Assembly: GCF_038003085.1 (NCBI RefSeq)
Contig: NZ_JBBOOM010000001.1
Coordinates: forward strand, 1,922,001 to 1,986,000
DNA length: 64,000 bases
Source of the DNA: Psychrobacillus sp. FSL K6-2836
GTDB taxonomy: Bacteria; Bacillota; Bacilli; Bacillales_A; Planococcaceae
Reading direction: 5' to 3'
The notes under the pieces: generated by a model
What the model saw: the letters and a program-made list of their open reading frames with translations, nothing else
What the model was told of the DNA's origin: nothing
The model's database searches: none
Part shown: piece after piece, positions 63,336 to 64,000 of the stretch
How positions within the stretch are numbered: the first letter of the stretch is position 1
How the letters are laid out: each line of letters starts with the position of its first letter
Made by a program: the position numbers and the translations under genes

Positions 63336-64000
63336 TTAAGCAAATTGTGCTACCTCTGTAGAGCCTTTCATCGCTGTGGTAGAAGAATTTCCTCCAGAAA
63401 CTATTTGTGAAATTTCATCGAAGTATCCAGTTCCTACTTCACGCTGATGTTTAGTCGCGGTGTATCCTTTTGCTTCGTTTGCGAATTCTGCTTGTTGAAG
63501 CTTAGAGTAAGCAGCCATACCATTTGTTTTATATTCATGTGCTAGCTCAAACATGCTATGGTTTAATGCGTGGAATCCAGCTAGTGTTACGAATTGGAAT
63601 TTGTACCCCATCTTCCCTAACTCTACTTGATATTTTGCAATTGTTTCTTGGTCTAAGTTTGCTTCCCAGTTGAATGATGGTGAACAATTGTAAGCTAGCA
63701 ATTTACCTGGATATTCTGCATGAATAGCGTCAGAAAACTGTTTTGCTTCCTCTAAACTTGGATGAGACGTTTCACACCATATAAGATCCGCATATGGTGC
63801 ATACGCTAAGCCCCGTGCGATTGCTTGGTCGATTCCTGGTTTTGTTTTGAAGAATCCCTCAGGTGTTCTTTCGCCCGTTAAGAAATCTGCATCACGTGGG
63901 TCAATGTCACTTGTAACCATATCTGCAGCATCTGCATCAGTACGTGCAATTAGTACAGTCGGTACACCCATTACATCTGCTGCTAGTCGAGCTGATACTA
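63336..64000 (-). CDS. aceA: isocitrate lyase, C-terminal part
   Basis: About 220 residues of isocitrate lyase; the start lies beyond the right edge of the window. Visible motifs: [56 protein letters not shown] and a C-terminus with [20 protein letters not shown]. It cleaves isocitrate to glyoxylate and succinate. First gene of an aceA-aceB operon; the sequence stays open to the last base of the window. Confidence 0.95.
   Translation of the reverse strand, partial: VSARLAADVMGVPTVLIARTDADAADMVTSDIDPRDADFLTGERTPEGFFKTKPGIDQAIARGLAYAPYADLIWCETSHPSLEEAKQFSDAIHAEYPGKLLAYNCSPSFNWEANLDQETIAKYQVELGKMGYKFQFVTLAGFHALNHSMFELAHEYKTNGMAAYSKLQQAEFANEAKGYTATKHQREVGTGYFDEISQIVSGGNSSTTAMKGSTEVAQFA

Noticed and set aside
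1-64000. CRISPR arrays, tRNA or rRNA genes
   Set aside because: No regularly spaced direct repeats of CRISPR type, tRNA cloverleaf or rRNA segment was found; the only exact-period repeat (35215-35286) is too short, with 12-base gaps.

Overview
The window reads as the chromosome of a low-GC, endospore-forming Bacillales bacterium, most likely in or near the Planococcaceae (Psychrobacillus/Lysinibacillus/Sporosarcina-like). Reasons: strong AGGAGG-type ribosome binding sites, a Spo0M homologue, a SigB-type promoter, Bce- and Lia-type cell-envelope stress modules, a YkoFEDC thiamine operon, BsuPI-domain lipoproteins, HelD, and the glyoxylate shunt. I see no rRNA, tRNA, CRISPR array, intact transposase or prophage. 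Most of the window is ordinary core and accessory chromosome.

Layout. 0-2.7 kb: 2-keto-3-deoxygluconate-type permease (partial) and glycerate kinase, divergent from a CdaR-type regulator. 2.9-5.4 kb: SigB-driven YflT stress protein, a lipoprotein with an apparent ATA start, and pgi. 5.4-9.8 kb: a complete BceRS-BceAB peptide-antibiotic detoxification module, flanked by diverged copies of the glucokinase 3' end and terminator. 10.1-12.8 kb: ROK glucokinase and GH13 alpha-glucosidase behind a 24-bp palindromic operator. 12.8-16.5 kb: two unknown membrane genes and a TetR-MBL-YrdB operon with a self-overlapping operator. 16.7-25.4 kb: spo0M, a DUF2971 gene, an MHYT-EAL protein and a glycine betaine ABC transporter, interspersed with copies of a structured non-coding repeat (family A). 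25.4-31.2 kb: hydroxyacid dehydrogenase, TPP riboswitch with ykoFEDC, DUF1697 and VOC proteins. 31.5-35.7 kb: nrdE-flavodoxin-nrdF class I ribonucleotide reductase, controlled by stacked elements: NrdR box pair, cobalamin riboswitch, terminator and four exact-period 21-bp repeats. 35.9-40.7 kb: sigma/anti-sigma pair, uppP, dedA and a phosphoesterase. 40.9-44.4 kb: liaI-liaH-liaF-liaS-liaR-like operon. 45-50.4 kb: AraC regulator, short-chain and zinc dehydrogenases with a divergent LysR regulator, a P-loop kinase and DinB. 50.4-54.6 kb: a decayed small gene, small membrane proteins, helD and a candidate small RNA. 54.7-60.2 kb: a two-component operon with an overlooked 47-residue membrane peptide, a hypothetical protein, a BsuPI lipoprotein and an ASCH protein, bracketed by inverted copies of repeat family B. 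60.3-64 kb: a second BsuPI lipoprotein, an alpha-CTD-like zinc protein, a small zinc ribbon, aceB and aceA (partial).

Themes. Envelope-stress sensing recurs (BceRS-AB, Lia, UppP, a third two-component system, a sigma/anti-sigma pair). Central carbon genes also recur (pgi, glk, glucosidase, aceBA, glycerate metabolism). The most unusual observations are three strong ribosome binding sites followed by ATA where ATG is expected, the layered control region of the ribonucleotide reductase operon, the duplicated glucokinase tail that marks where the Bce module entered, and an orphan perfect-consensus promoter followed by a terminator that could make a roughly 180-nt RNA. All assignments come from reading the sequence; no database search was run.
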